Shown in pieces: positions 43,086 to 53,000 of a DNA stretch of 64,000 nucleotides (position 1 is the stretch's first letter; every line of letters starts with the position of its first letter). Under the pieces are notes generated by a model. That model had not been told where the DNA came from, made no database searches, and saw only the letters and a list, made by a program, of their open reading frames with translations. The translations under genes and the position numbers were made by a program. The stretch comes from Bacteroidia bacterium (GTDB taxonomy: Bacteria > Bacteroidota > Bacteroidia > Bacteroidales > Azobacteroidaceae). The DNA lies in assembly GCA_026000155.1 (NCBI GenBank), contig BNYG01000004.1, positions 1-64,000 of the forward strand, written 5' to 3'.

Positions 43086-45431
43086 ATGTTACCAATAGCA
43101 GATATAAATTTCTGGAAGCAAAAATTCGGACTTCTCCCAATTGCTGTCGATCCTCAAAATATTGACAGTAAGTACCTTATGCTCAATGGTGGTCATAACG
43201 ATTTTTGTTTACAAACGGCTATTCAAACAGCAGAAAAAGAAATTGAAAAATCATATTTTGATTGCTCTTGGTCAACAAATACGAAGAATTTTGTAGTTTT
43301 AAATGATGGTACCAATGTTCAAATATTCAATTGGTACGATAAAAAAACGGAACAATTTCCGGTAAAATCAATAGAAGAGAATACCGATAAATTTTATAGA
43401 TATTTAGCCTCAAAATCGTATAAAACGCCAAGTGACGCTGTTCCTTTTATTATAGATATTTTCAGACAACTTCGCAATATCAGTGGGAAGCAAAGCCCTG
43501 TTGAAGCTTTAAATGTGCTGTTTAAACTTTTGATAAGCCTAAAAGAAGATTATACAAAAATTGATTATCATAAATGGAATATTGAGGATACAGCTGTCCC
43601 TGTACAATTTGATTATTATGTTGATTTAATACGCCAAGGAGTAAATTCAATTTCTCCTCAATTGGATTTAATCTTACGGCACATATCCGGTGCATTATTT
43701 CAAGAAGCACACAAGGAAGTTATTTATTTTAATTCTCAGTTAGAATTATTTGGAGGAGCATCTAATAAATTAATCACAAAAGATAATTCCTATTCAAGTG
43801 TTCACTATACACCACAATACTTAGCGAGGTCAATTGTAGAAAACAGTTTGAAACAAATTGATTTAACATCAAAAACAGCATTGAAAATTTTTGATCCGGC
43901 TTGTGGATCATCGGAATTTCTTATTGAAACGTTGAAACAATTAAAAAACTTAGCATTTGGCGGTAAGGTGCAAGTAATTGGTTGGGACTCTTCTGAAAGC
44001 GCCGTTAGTACATCCAAATTTTTATTGCAATATGAGAAAAGAACACAATGGGATAATGGGAAGTTGGATTTTGATGTTAAATGGGTTAAAGATTCATTAA
44101 CCGAACAATGGGATAACGATTATGATTTAATTGTTATGAATCCGCCTTTTGTGTCGTGGGAATTGTTGAAAAATAAGGATAATAGAGATGCCATTTTAGA
44201 TGCGTTAGGCTCAAGTTCTGAGCGAAAAAGACCTAATCTGGCGGTCGCTTTCTTTTATAAATCGGCAAAATCACTTAATAAAAATGGCGTAATAGGTTGT
44301 GTCTTACCATCTACGATATTGACTTCTGATTCATACAGTACAATACGAAATCAAATTAAAGGAGAAATATCATTAAATTTAATTGCAAAACTCGGTAATT
44401 ATGTTTTCGAAGATGCTTTGACTGATGTTTGTTTTTTAGTTGGAACAAAAACAGGACTTGTAACTCTTCCCAAATTAATTTGGAATAAAAATGAAAAGGG
44501 AATAGCTCAAGATGTTTTGCGCGATTTGAGAAAAATGGAGTCAAATAGACAGCAAACCGTAGATGAAAAAAATTATAGTATTTATACACCTTCCATTTTT
44601 CCTAACAATTCTGATGACTGGAAAGTAATTTCTTTAAAAGAAAGCCAATTTAAAAGAAGCTTAGATATATTCAGGATGGAAGGGAAATTATCTCCTATAT
44701 CAGATATATTTCAAATAAACCAAGGCGCTTTATTAGGGGTTAAGAATGTTTTTAAAATTACAAATGACAAATATACCACTCTTTCTAAGAATGAACAGAA
44801 ATTTTTCAGACCAGTCGTTGTTAATAACTCAATTAAATGTGGAGAATTAAAAACATCTGAATATGTATGGTTTCCCTATAATAAAGATGGAATTATTATA
44901 AAAAATGAAGGCGATTTAAAAGTGATTCCTTTTGCAACCAATGTATTAATTCCGAATAAAGACATCCTTAATAAACGGCTGGGAATTAGCGAATGGTGGG
45001 GATTAACACGTCCAAGAAATTGGCAATTTGAAAAAGGGATGCGATTGTATTCTAATCGATTTGGAAATTCTAATTCATTTGCTATTGATGTTAGTGGCAA
45101 CTGCGTGATTGAAGAAGGGAATGCCTTTATTCCAAAAAAGAAATTTGACCTTGATGATTATTATTTTTATTTAGCTTGTTTTTCAAGTGATTTATTTGAC
45201 AAACTTCTGTCAATATACTCAAAACAACTTGCCGGAGGTAATTGGTATGATTTAGGCGCAAAATACACAAAAAACATTCCTATCCCCAATGTACATTTGT
45301 CTGCCGTTAGAGAAAGCAGTGCATATAGCAGACTCGTTGAGTTAGGTAAAGAATTAGAAAAAGGAAACTCTTTTGTGAAACCTGTTATAAGTGATATTTT
45401 AAAAGCCTCTTTTTATCCTTCCAATATTTAA
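43086..45431 (+). CDS. N6-adenine DNA methyltransferase, type IIG/TaqI-like
   Basis: The 781-residue protein has a poorly conserved N-terminal region with FVVLNDGTNVQIFNWYDKKTEQFP (nuclease-like in layout but without a clear PD-ExK set). A central gamma-type MTase domain has motif I FDPACGSSEFL (about 269-279) and motif IV NPPF (352-355). The C-terminal ~300 residues, with WFPYNKDGIIIKNEG and YSNRFGNSNSFAIDVSG, look like a target-recognition domain. It is AT-rich and lies just outside attR. It could be an orphan MTase or a type IIG enzyme with degraded nuclease. The gene that follows after 7 bp probably belongs to the same system. Confidence 0.8.
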   Translation: MLPIADINFWKQKFGLLPIAVDPQNIDSKYLMLNGGHNDFCLQTAIQTAEKEIEKSYFDCSWSTNTKNFVVLNDGTNVQIFNWYDKKTEQFPVKSIEENTDKFYRYLASKSYKTPSDAVPFIIDIFRQLRNISGKQSPVEALNVLFKLLISLKEDYTKIDYHKWNIEDTAVPVQFDYYVDLIRQGVNSISPQLDLILRHISGALFQEAHKEVIYFNSQLELFGGASNKLITKDNSYSSVHYTPQYLARSIVENSLKQIDLTSKTALKIFDPACGSSEFLIETLKQLKNLAFGGKVQVIGWDSSESAVSTSKFLLQYEKRTQWDNGKLDFDVKWVKDSLTEQWDNDYDLIVMNPPFVSWELLKNKDNRDAILDALGSSSERKRPNLAVAFFYKSAKSLNKNGVIGCVLPSTILTSDSYSTIRNQIKGEISLNLIAKLGNYVFEDALTDVCFLVGTKTGLVTLPKLIWNKNEKGIAQDVLRDLRKMESNRQQTVDEKNYSIYTPSIFPNNSDDWKVISLKESQFKRSLDIFRMEGKLSPISDIFQINQGALLGVKNVFKITNDKYTTLSKNEQKFFRPVVVNNSIKCGELKTSEYVWFPYNKDGIIIKNEGDLKVIPFATNVLIPNKDILNKRLGISEWWGLTRPRNWQFEKGMRLYSNRFGNSNSFAIDVSGNCVIEEGNAFIPKKKFDLDDYYFYLACFSSDLFDKLLSIYSKQLAGGNWYDLGAKYTKNIPIPNVHLSAVRESSAYSRLVELGKELEKGNSFVKPVISDILKASFYPSNI

Positions 45432-45438
45432 CGAAACC

Positions 45439-46074
45439 ATGATAGACTCTCAAAAATTGATTGATGCAATAAATTGTAGTTGTAAACTTCTTCTGGGGCA
45501 ATCTTTTGCTTTAACAAAACAAGGGCAAAGTAATAATATTCGTTTGTATAGAATTAACGGAACTTCAGAAGCATTAAACAGATTTGATAATCCGGCTGAT
45601 ATTGTCAAAGTATTAAAGTGGTTTAATGACTTTTGGCTATTCTTGGAAATAAAATTTATTATTGAAGAAAAAAAAGTTGTTAATAAACCGATAAAAGAGA
45701 CACATATATGCCTTTCGTTATCTGTGTTTCAAGGAGAAGATTTAGACAATAAAAAATATCAATTATTCAGAGCAGAATGGGATGATTATAATAACACCGA
45801 AGAAAAACATTCTCAGCCTCATTGGCATATAACATCCAATCAAGCATTAGAAAAAACATTTGAAAATTATTCAGAGCTTGATAATAACGGTTTTATATCC
45901 TTATTAGAAGAGGAAAGAACCAAAGTGTTTGATGTCAAAAGAATCCATTTTGCCATGAATGGAAATTGGCAAAACAATGAATCTCATATTCACAAGATGG
46001 AAAATGAGCAACAAATTGTGAATTGGTTTCAAGGAATGTTGAGTCACTTGAGAATAGAGTTAGATTCACAATAA
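45439..46074 (+). CDS. Unknown protein downstream of the methyltransferase (211 aa)
   Basis: The 211-residue protein has no signal or membrane segment. It has SQPHWHITSN and KRIHFAMNGNW, giving two His-containing blocks about 45 residues apart that might form a metal or catalytic site (inference). No family is recognised. It starts 7 bp after the methyltransferase stop and is equally AT-rich, so both genes were probably acquired together. It might be a nuclease or regulator of the system; nothing in the sequence proves this. Confidence 0.6.
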   Translation: MIDSQKLIDAINCSCKLLLGQSFALTKQGQSNNIRLYRINGTSEALNRFDNPADIVKVLKWFNDFWLFLEIKFIIEEKKVVNKPIKETHICLSLSVFQGEDLDNKKYQLFRAEWDDYNNTEEKHSQPHWHITSNQALEKTFENYSELDNNGFISLLEEERTKVFDVKRIHFAMNGNWQNNESHIHKMENEQQIVNWFQGMLSHLRIELDSQ

Positions 46075-46123
46075 TTATTTTGAATACAAATCAATACAAA
46101 TCGGCTTTCCCCATCCGGTAAAT

Positions 46124-47401
46124 TTATTTAACTCCTAACCTTCCCAATATCCAGTTTTCAAATGCCGCATTCTGTTCGGGAAAATGCCAATGCGCTGTTT
46201 CGGCAAAAACATTCAATGTTTTTTCGGCGTTCACCACATTGTATGCCGAAAAAGTAGTGGTAGGATAACAGGCCGTATCATTCAGTCCCCAGGTGTAATA
46301 GCCGGGCACTTTCAATATGCGGGCAAAATTCACTACATCGTAATATTGGGATGTTTCGAGTTGCAAGGCAATATTCGGATTGTTTTTCAGGCTCGGCCAG
46401 CCTCCGGGACGGCCATTCAGGAAGCCCGTCAAGTCGCACATGCCCGGATGGCGCGAGGCAAAGCATTTGACACGCGGGTCGAGCGCAGCCGTAATGATTG
46501 ACAAAGCTCCACCTTGACTGCCGCCCATCACTGCAACAGTCTGTCCATCGGATTCTTCTAACGAAAGCAGAAAATCAATCGCACGTTTGCACCCTACAAA
46601 CACCCTTTTGAAATAGTATTTATCTTTGTTGTCCAAATTGTATTGTGCATAACCGTTCAGCGCCGTGTTTGCCAAATCGGAATAAAGTTGTTGCGGTAAA
46701 TTGACCGGAATGCCGTGAATGCCGATTTCCAAAGTGATAACGCCTTTGTCGGCAAGTGATTTGTAACCGGAAAAAGAATGCAGTCCTGCACCGGGAACCT
46801 GTAAAACAGCGGGATATTTGCCCGGTTTTTTCGGAACGCAAAGCATGCCGTAAATATAACTTCCCCAGGCATAGTTCTGAAATCGAATATGATACACATT
46901 CAAAGTCGGCGTACAAAGCTCCGGTTGCAAGGTCAGCAAAGGTTGCAAGGGAATCTTTTCGGCGTCGGCAAGCGCTTTGTTCCAAAACTCCTGAAAATCG
47001 GCGGGCATCGTCTGTGTAGGCTGGATTTTTTCAGGTTCGTAACCGATATTCGTATAGGAAGAATAGGTTTTTCCATCTACTTTGAACGTGGCGCGTACCG
47101 TTTGGAAACCGGGCGTTTTCAGTCCCGGCACCTTGAACGAAGCACTGGCATTTTTAATATCCAAACTGATTTTTTTTACAGCAGGAAAAGCTTCCGGACC
47201 ATATTCACATTCTACCGTAATATTGTTGAGAGCCACTTTGTTTTTCTGTACAGAAATGGTGAACTCAGCCTGTTCGCCGACTTTGTAAATCCAATTGGCT
47301 TTATCCGGTTGAACAGCAACGGTATAGAGCGTTTGCGAAGGTTGTGCCAATAAACTTATCGTGCACAACAAACAAGAAATACACAAAAATACTTTTCTCA
47401 T
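46124..47401 (-). CDS. Secreted CE7-family acetyl esterase (acetylxylan-esterase-like)
   Basis: The 425-residue protein has a Sec signal peptide (CISCLLCTISLLAQ), an N-terminal beta-sandwich of about 110 residues, and an alpha/beta hydrolase domain. The domain has PADFQEFWNKALADA, the nucleophile elbow GGSQGG (Ser near 294), Asp in GLNDTACYP and His in AETAHWHFPEQ. The region KYPAVLQVPGAG...SLADKGVITLEIGIHG is typical of CE7/AXE1 deacetylases. It would remove acetyl groups from oligosaccharides. It is the last gene of a glycan-degradation operon, 14 bp after the GH3 gene. Confidence 0.87.
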   Translation of the reverse strand: MRKVFLCISCLLCTISLLAQPSQTLYTVAVQPDKANWIYKVGEQAEFTISVQKNKVALNNITVECEYGPEAFPAVKKISLDIKNASASFKVPGLKTPGFQTVRATFKVDGKTYSSYTNIGYEPEKIQPTQTMPADFQEFWNKALADAEKIPLQPLLTLQPELCTPTLNVYHIRFQNYAWGSYIYGMLCVPKKPGKYPAVLQVPGAGLHSFSGYKSLADKGVITLEIGIHGIPVNLPQQLYSDLANTALNGYAQYNLDNKDKYYFKRVFVGCKRAIDFLLSLEESDGQTVAVMGGSQGGALSIITAALDPRVKCFASRHPGMCDLTGFLNGRPGGWPSLKNNPNIALQLETSQYYDVVNFARILKVPGYYTWGLNDTACYPTTTFSAYNVVNAEKTLNVFAETAHWHFPEQNAAFENWILGRLGVK

Positions 47402-47415
47402 GATGCATTAATATT

Positions 47416-49956
47416 TTAAGGTAAAACAAAATTTTGAGTCAATCGGATGTCTTCCGAAGAAGCGCCGACCATAAACACGTAATTGCCACGCGGAACTTCA
47501 AAACCGGCGGTCGCTTCGTTCCAATAGCGAAGATTGGATTTTTGTACAATGAGTTCTACATTTTCCGTCTTTCCCGCGGCAATAGAGAGTCGTTGGAATC
47601 CTTTCAATTGTTTGATGGGTAAGGAAATATTCAGTTCGGGCAGTTTGACGTACAATTGTGGTACTTCGCTACCGTCTTTTTTTCCTTTATTTTTTACGGA
47701 AAAACGAACGCGGACAACATCGCCTTCATCGGAAATGTTCAAATTTTTGTATTCAAATGAAGAATAGCTCAATCCATAACCGAACGGATAAAGCGGTTTT
47801 CCTTCAAAATACTGGTAAGTACGTCCTTTAGTGACGTCATAATCATCAAACGGAGGCAGTTCGTCCAGACTGTTGTAATACGTGAGTGGCAATCTTCCTG
47901 CCGGATTGTAATCTCCGAATAGCGCTTCTGCCACGGCCGTTCCGCCTTGTTCTCCGGGATACCAGGCATTGACAATGGCCGGGATATGATCGTTTATCCA
48001 GTTGATGGCCAGCGAGCTTCCGGCAACCAGCACCACGATGGTATTGGGATTCACCTTATATATTTCTTGAATAAATTCTTCCTGGTCTTTCGGTAAACGG
48101 ATATCGTCCCGGTCTTTGCCTTCCCTTTCGATGCTTTTGTTGATGCCCAGCACCGCGATGGCCAGATCACATTCGCGAACGGCTTTTCCGGCTTGTCCGT
48201 ACAAATCCAAACGGCTTTTCAAATCCACTGCCGGAATCCTCCACGACAGGCGGGCTACCGCTGCATCCCGATTATCATAATATTCAGCCCTGATTTTGTA
48301 ATCTTTTCCGGCAACTAATTCTATGCGCGCCGTATCGGTTTTGATGCCTTGACTGCGCCAGGAATCGATAATATTTTTTTCGTCAATAAACAAACGGCAT
48401 CCGTCGTCGGCGGTAAAGGCGAAAGTATAAGTTCCGGATACGGTGGGGCGCAATTTGCCTGTCCACCGGATAGAGAGAGGCGCTTTCGGGAGGAACGGAT
48501 CGGGCGCTTGATTGGCCGGTTCGTAATTGACCCAATCGTCTTTCCGGGTTTTCGCTTGTCCTTCCAGATTTTGATTCGGGAAATATTCGGCTTGCAAACC
48601 TTCGGGAAAATACGATTGGGAAATGAGTTCGTAACCGTCTGCTGCAGAAACCCAGGGCGCATGCACAATCTTGATTTTATCGCCCACCCGGTTTTTGATA
48701 CCGGCTAATATCGAAACCGGCTGATTGACCGGATAACCGCTGTAATCGCCAAACTCACTGCTGGCGGCATTGATGCCTACGACGGCGATGGATTTGACTT
48801 TCTTTGTATCAATGGGCAAGATATTATTTTTGTTCTTCAACAATACGATGCTTTGGCGAGCCGCCTCCAAAGCCAGTTCTTTGTGTTCCGGTGAGCCAAC
48901 GATGGAAGGTGAAATCCGGTTGTAGGGATTGTGGGAAGGGTCGTCGAATAAACCCAGCGCCATCCTTGCCCGCAACACATGGTAAGCCGCCGAATCAATA
49001 TCCGCATCCGATACCATTTTTTGCTTGTAGGCATTCAACAAAGGCCGGATATAAACATCGTCTCCACATTCGAGATCCAATCCGGCTTTAATGGACAGCG
49101 TTGCCGCCGCTTCTTTGGTTTTAACATATTTGTGACCGCTTACCAACAAAGACGGGCCGCCGCAATCGGAAACCACATAGCCCTGGAAACCCCAATCTTC
49201 GCGCAACACTTTCTGGATCAACCAGGGATTGGCCGTACAAGGCACATTGTTAATGGCATTATACGCCGTCATGATAGAGGCGGATTTGCCTTCTCTCACG
49301 CATAACTCGAAGGAAGGAAGGTAATATTCCCGCAATATCCGTTCCGATACCTGCGGATTGGCTTCGAACCGGTTGTGTTCTTCATTATTGACGGCAAAAT
49401 GCTTGGGTGTGGATACTATTTTCAGGTACCGGGGATCATTTCCCTGCAATCCTTTGACGAATTGTGTTCCTAAAACGCCTGCCAGGAAAGGGTCTTCACC
49501 GTAAGTTTCCGGTGTTCTTCCCCAACGCGGGTCGCGAGCCATATTGACCGTAGGAGACCAGAATGTCAGCAAATCGCTGAACTGGTCTTTTTGTTTTTTA
49601 CCCTGTTCCAACTCATTCCAGCGAGCGCGAGCTTCATCGGAGATAGCCGTTGCAATCCGGTAGTGCAAATCGGGATTCCACATGGCAGCCATTCCGATCG
49701 CTTGCGGAAATACGGTAAAATTGCCCGGACGGACAACGCCATGAAGCGATTCATTGCCGTGATAATATTTATCAATTCCCAAACGGGCGATTTCCGGAGA
49801 GGTCGCCCGCAACAGTCCGATTTTTTCTTCTATGGTAAGACGTGACAGCAAATCCATGATTCGCTCGTGAGTGGGAGCGCTTTCATTACGAAACAGTTCC
49901 TTGTTTTGGGATTGCACAGAAAGTGCAAACATCAGTAGAATTATCAGAACTGTCAT
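47416..49956 (-). CDS. Secreted GH3 beta-glycosidase with PA14 domain
   Basis: The GH3 N-terminal domain includes EKIGLLRATSPEIARLG, KHFAVNNEEHNR and the nucleophile region QGYVVSDCGG (Asp near 264). A PA14 insertion (LQAEYFPNQNLEG...GTYTFAFTADDGCRLFIDE) lies inside the C-terminal GH3 sandwich, followed by a fibronectin-III-like tail. Such enzymes remove terminal beta-glucose or xylose. The ATG at 49956 (MTVLIILLMFALSVQSQ) is the end of a palindromic repeat element and starts a normal signal peptide. The frame stays open to an ATG at 50061, which would translate the whole element (VIAGLTRNP...RVKPAMT). Confidence 0.85.
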   Translation of the reverse strand: MTVLIILLMFALSVQSQNKELFRNESAPTHERIMDLLSRLTIEEKIGLLRATSPEIARLGIDKYYHGNESLHGVVRPGNFTVFPQAIGMAAMWNPDLHYRIATAISDEARARWNELEQGKKQKDQFSDLLTFWSPTVNMARDPRWGRTPETYGEDPFLAGVLGTQFVKGLQGNDPRYLKIVSTPKHFAVNNEEHNRFEANPQVSERILREYYLPSFELCVREGKSASIMTAYNAINNVPCTANPWLIQKVLREDWGFQGYVVSDCGGPSLLVSGHKYVKTKEAAATLSIKAGLDLECGDDVYIRPLLNAYKQKMVSDADIDSAAYHVLRARMALGLFDDPSHNPYNRISPSIVGSPEHKELALEAARQSIVLLKNKNNILPIDTKKVKSIAVVGINAASSEFGDYSGYPVNQPVSILAGIKNRVGDKIKIVHAPWVSAADGYELISQSYFPEGLQAEYFPNQNLEGQAKTRKDDWVNYEPANQAPDPFLPKAPLSIRWTGKLRPTVSGTYTFAFTADDGCRLFIDEKNIIDSWRSQGIKTDTARIELVAGKDYKIRAEYYDNRDAAVARLSWRIPAVDLKSRLDLYGQAGKAVRECDLAIAVLGINKSIEREGKDRDDIRLPKDQEEFIQEIYKVNPNTIVVLVAGSSLAINWINDHIPAIVNAWYPGEQGGTAVAEALFGDYNPAGRLPLTYYNSLDELPPFDDYDVTKGRTYQYFEGKPLYPFGYGLSYSSFEYKNLNISDEGDVVRVRFSVKNKGKKDGSEVPQLYVKLPELNISLPIKQLKGFQRLSIAAGKTENVELIVQKSNLRYWNEATAGFEVPRGNYVFMVGASSEDIRLTQNFVLP

Positions 49957-50041
49957 TGCGGGCTTGACCCGCAATCTCCTGAAAAACGTTAAACACCCAT
50001 TAACAATGCTCATGGGATTGCGGGTCAAGCCCGCAATGACA
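49951..50041. repeat. 91-bp palindromic repeat element with 26-bp perfect arms
   Basis: Arms 49951-49976 and 50016-50041 (TGTCATTGCGGGCTTGACCC... and complement) are perfect; the centre has CGTTAA...TTAAC like the copy at 24523. It sits between the GH38 and GH3 genes and supplies the ATGACA start of the GH3 gene. Confidence 0.92.
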
Positions 50042-50088
50042 AAATTTGAATATATTTTCATATTGATTTATTTTTGAATAATTAGTTT

Positions 50089-53000
50089 TTATTGAGGTAA
50101 TGCCCGCATTTCGCCCGCTGATTGCACTGCATTCGGATTGTCCGACAAGGTGACCGCAAATAAAGCAATGTTTCTATCCTTGGGCAAAGTAAGCGTTTTT
50201 GTATTGGCTTCCACCGGAATGCCCATCTTGTACAAGTAAGTGTAAATATACGATTCATTTCCCTTCTTTTCGTTGTGCCGGTGCGTACCCAAATAAGCGA
50301 TGGAAGCGTCCCGGATATATCCTTCGCTTTCGCCTTTCCATCCCCACTGACCGTAAAAACCGGAATAATAAGGAATATTCAGTTCCTTAGCCTTACCATC
50401 AATTTCAAAAACCGCTTGCCGGTCTTCGTTGGATGATGTGGCTAAAATATACAAGGTTCCTGCCGGATGATTGTCGGGCAAAGCAACGGTCTGTCCGTCG
50501 CAACGAACATAATTGTATTGATCGGGCTGGTTTTGCATCTTGAAAGCGATTCCTTCGGAAAGAACGGTTTCCGGCATCAGTTCCGCAGCGAATGAGTTGC
50601 CTTCCTTGTCAAACTTTCCGCCTTCGGATTTGTTGAATGCGTCTGTCGTGAGTGCGTTGGCATTGTATTGCAAATCAATAAATTGATTGACCGGCTGTTT
50701 GAGGTCAGGATGTGTTTTGAATGTTACACCGAACGTACGTGGTTGAAATCCTTTGGCATCCAAAATCAAATCATTGCCTTCAAAACGGATGTTGCCTACA
50801 GGCTCTTCAATGCCGTTCAATTCCTGTGCGCTTGCAATGGGCAACGCAAAATGAATTCGTGCGTTGGTCAATTCCTTGCCGGTAATTTCATTGACCCGGA
50901 TCACATAACTGTTTCCGTCTTCAGCTTTTTTCAAAGCTTTAACAGCGAGTTGGGGCGAATTGGTTTGCACCCAGGCGAATTGACGGCCTAAACTTCCCTT
51001 GTGTTTGGGCGTTGCAAAAGCCAGCAAAGGCTGATTGAACGCTTCGGCTTTCCAGGCAATACCGGCATCAGCAGGCTTGGATGTGTGTCCTACAATGGCG
51101 TAGCGAATGGTATGATGTCCCCAATCCAAATGATCCTGATGAGTCATATTCGGGTCTTTTCCCACTTTGGGCGTATGCAGCAAGGTGAGGCGCAAGGTGT
51201 TGTCGTTGGGTTTGTCCCAGCCGTATTTGCAATCGTTCATCACCGCGATGCCGTAATTGCCGTCCGGTTGGGTAATGTCTGCCCATTGTTGCGCATAAAT
51301 TTCATAAGCCGTTTGTGTATTGTTGCCGCGTTCGATGTAGCCCAACCCCAAATCGTAGGTAGCGTTGGGGTTCGAGACATTCATCGGAAATTCTGCTTTG
51401 AGCAAGCTGTTGGTTTCGTTCCAATCAATTTCGGCGGTAATGTCAATGCGGTCGTCATCGCCTCCGTTGGTCAAACGGATGGTTTGCACAAAAGTGGATG
51501 TGCCGACTGTACGTTCCACTTTCAAGGCGGCGCTGACAGGGCCGGATTCTGCCACGGAAATTTTAACATTATCCGTAATCGATACCGGCGTTTGGTCTAA
51601 TGTTTCTTTGAAAATTTCCCAGGCAGGCCAGGACAAGGATTCGTTTTTCGTGAAAAGCGCCAAACGGAAAGGATGTCCCGCTTGCACCAATTCCCGGTTT
51701 TGCCGTTTGTCGATGATGGAAGCGATATCGCCGTTTTCGTCCAATGTCAAACGGTAAACGGTATTTTCGATGCTTCTATTGGATACCGTCAAGGCTTTTT
51801 GCGAAGAAGCATTACCGGGTTGCACATTATAAACAGAAAAACCCACCGAAGCGATGTCTGCCGGAAAAGCGATGGTCGCTTGTCTGTTTTGCCGGGAAAG
51901 AATCTGTGCAGGCACTTTTTTCCCTTGCGGATTGGTGACGGAAATAGCTGTCGTTTTTTCATCCACCGGAATAGTGGCTGTTGCTATCTCTTTTCGATTT
52001 TGGGCAACCGGATTATACACCACCAAAGGCGTTCCGCTCACTTGCGTATCCAAAGCGCGACTGACAGCTCCGACAGCTGTTGTCAGGATATTTGCAAATT
52101 GAGTTTGGGAAATCAATTCGTCGTTCCACGAAAATTTATAGACGGCGGGAATACTGGTGCCGGTCATATCGTCATGAAATTGGTGCCAAAGGAAGCGTTG
52201 CCAGGAAGTCCGCAGTTCGCCGGCGGGGTAGGTGAGACCGCCCAGACATTCCGCCAAGGTAGCCGCACGTTCTGCGGCGTCGGCTAACTGTTCATTGCGC
52301 CGGTTGAAGCGTTTCATGGCGGCTTGCGAGGTATAACAGCCGGTAGCATGCACGTCCATCAGCAGTTCGCCTTTGAACACCGGCAGTTCCGGATGTTTTT
52401 CAAACGGATACAAATCTTCGTACATCTGTCCCGCCCAGGCGCTAATGATTTTCAACGGCCCGTCGCCGTGAACGCCCTTTTCAATAGAAGCCACACTTGG
52501 AATCGTAGGCGAGCCTCCACGGTCGCCCACACCATAATAATGATAAACGATGTGATTCGGATCTTTTTCCGCTATTTGCAGTATTTTTTCATCGTGGCTC
52601 AGATCTTCATATTCAAAGCGGGAAATATAACTTTGGGCATGAGGCACCGCCAGAATGCGGGCGCCGTCCAAACCTTCCCACAATCCAATCAGGAAAGGCA
52701 GTTTTTCCGTTCCGTAAAAAGGGAATTTCCGCCATTGCAATTTTTGAGTGGAAAAACCGATCAATCCGGCATGGGAAGCGATCGTAGGTAACGTATAGCC
52801 GAAACCGAAACAATCGGGCAAGAAAATATCGTTGGATTTGACACCGAATTCCTGTTTGTAAAACTCCTGTCCCAGCAAGACATTGCGGAAAAACGATTCG
52901 GGCGAAGGCATATTCGTATCGTTGGCATCCCAACTACTGCCTACCACGCGCCAACGTCCGTCTTTGATGTATTGTTTCAGGCGTTGATATTCGGCAGGAT

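Noticed and set aside
43086..46074. Assigning the methyltransferase pair to the tRNA island
   Set aside because: The attR copy lies before the gene and no further copy of the repeat was found downstream, so membership is not supported although the composition looks foreign.
46083..46102. Tandem AATACAAATC x2 before the CE7 gene end
   Set aside because: Two 10-bp copies in an AT-rich gap are likely chance and match no other site in the window.
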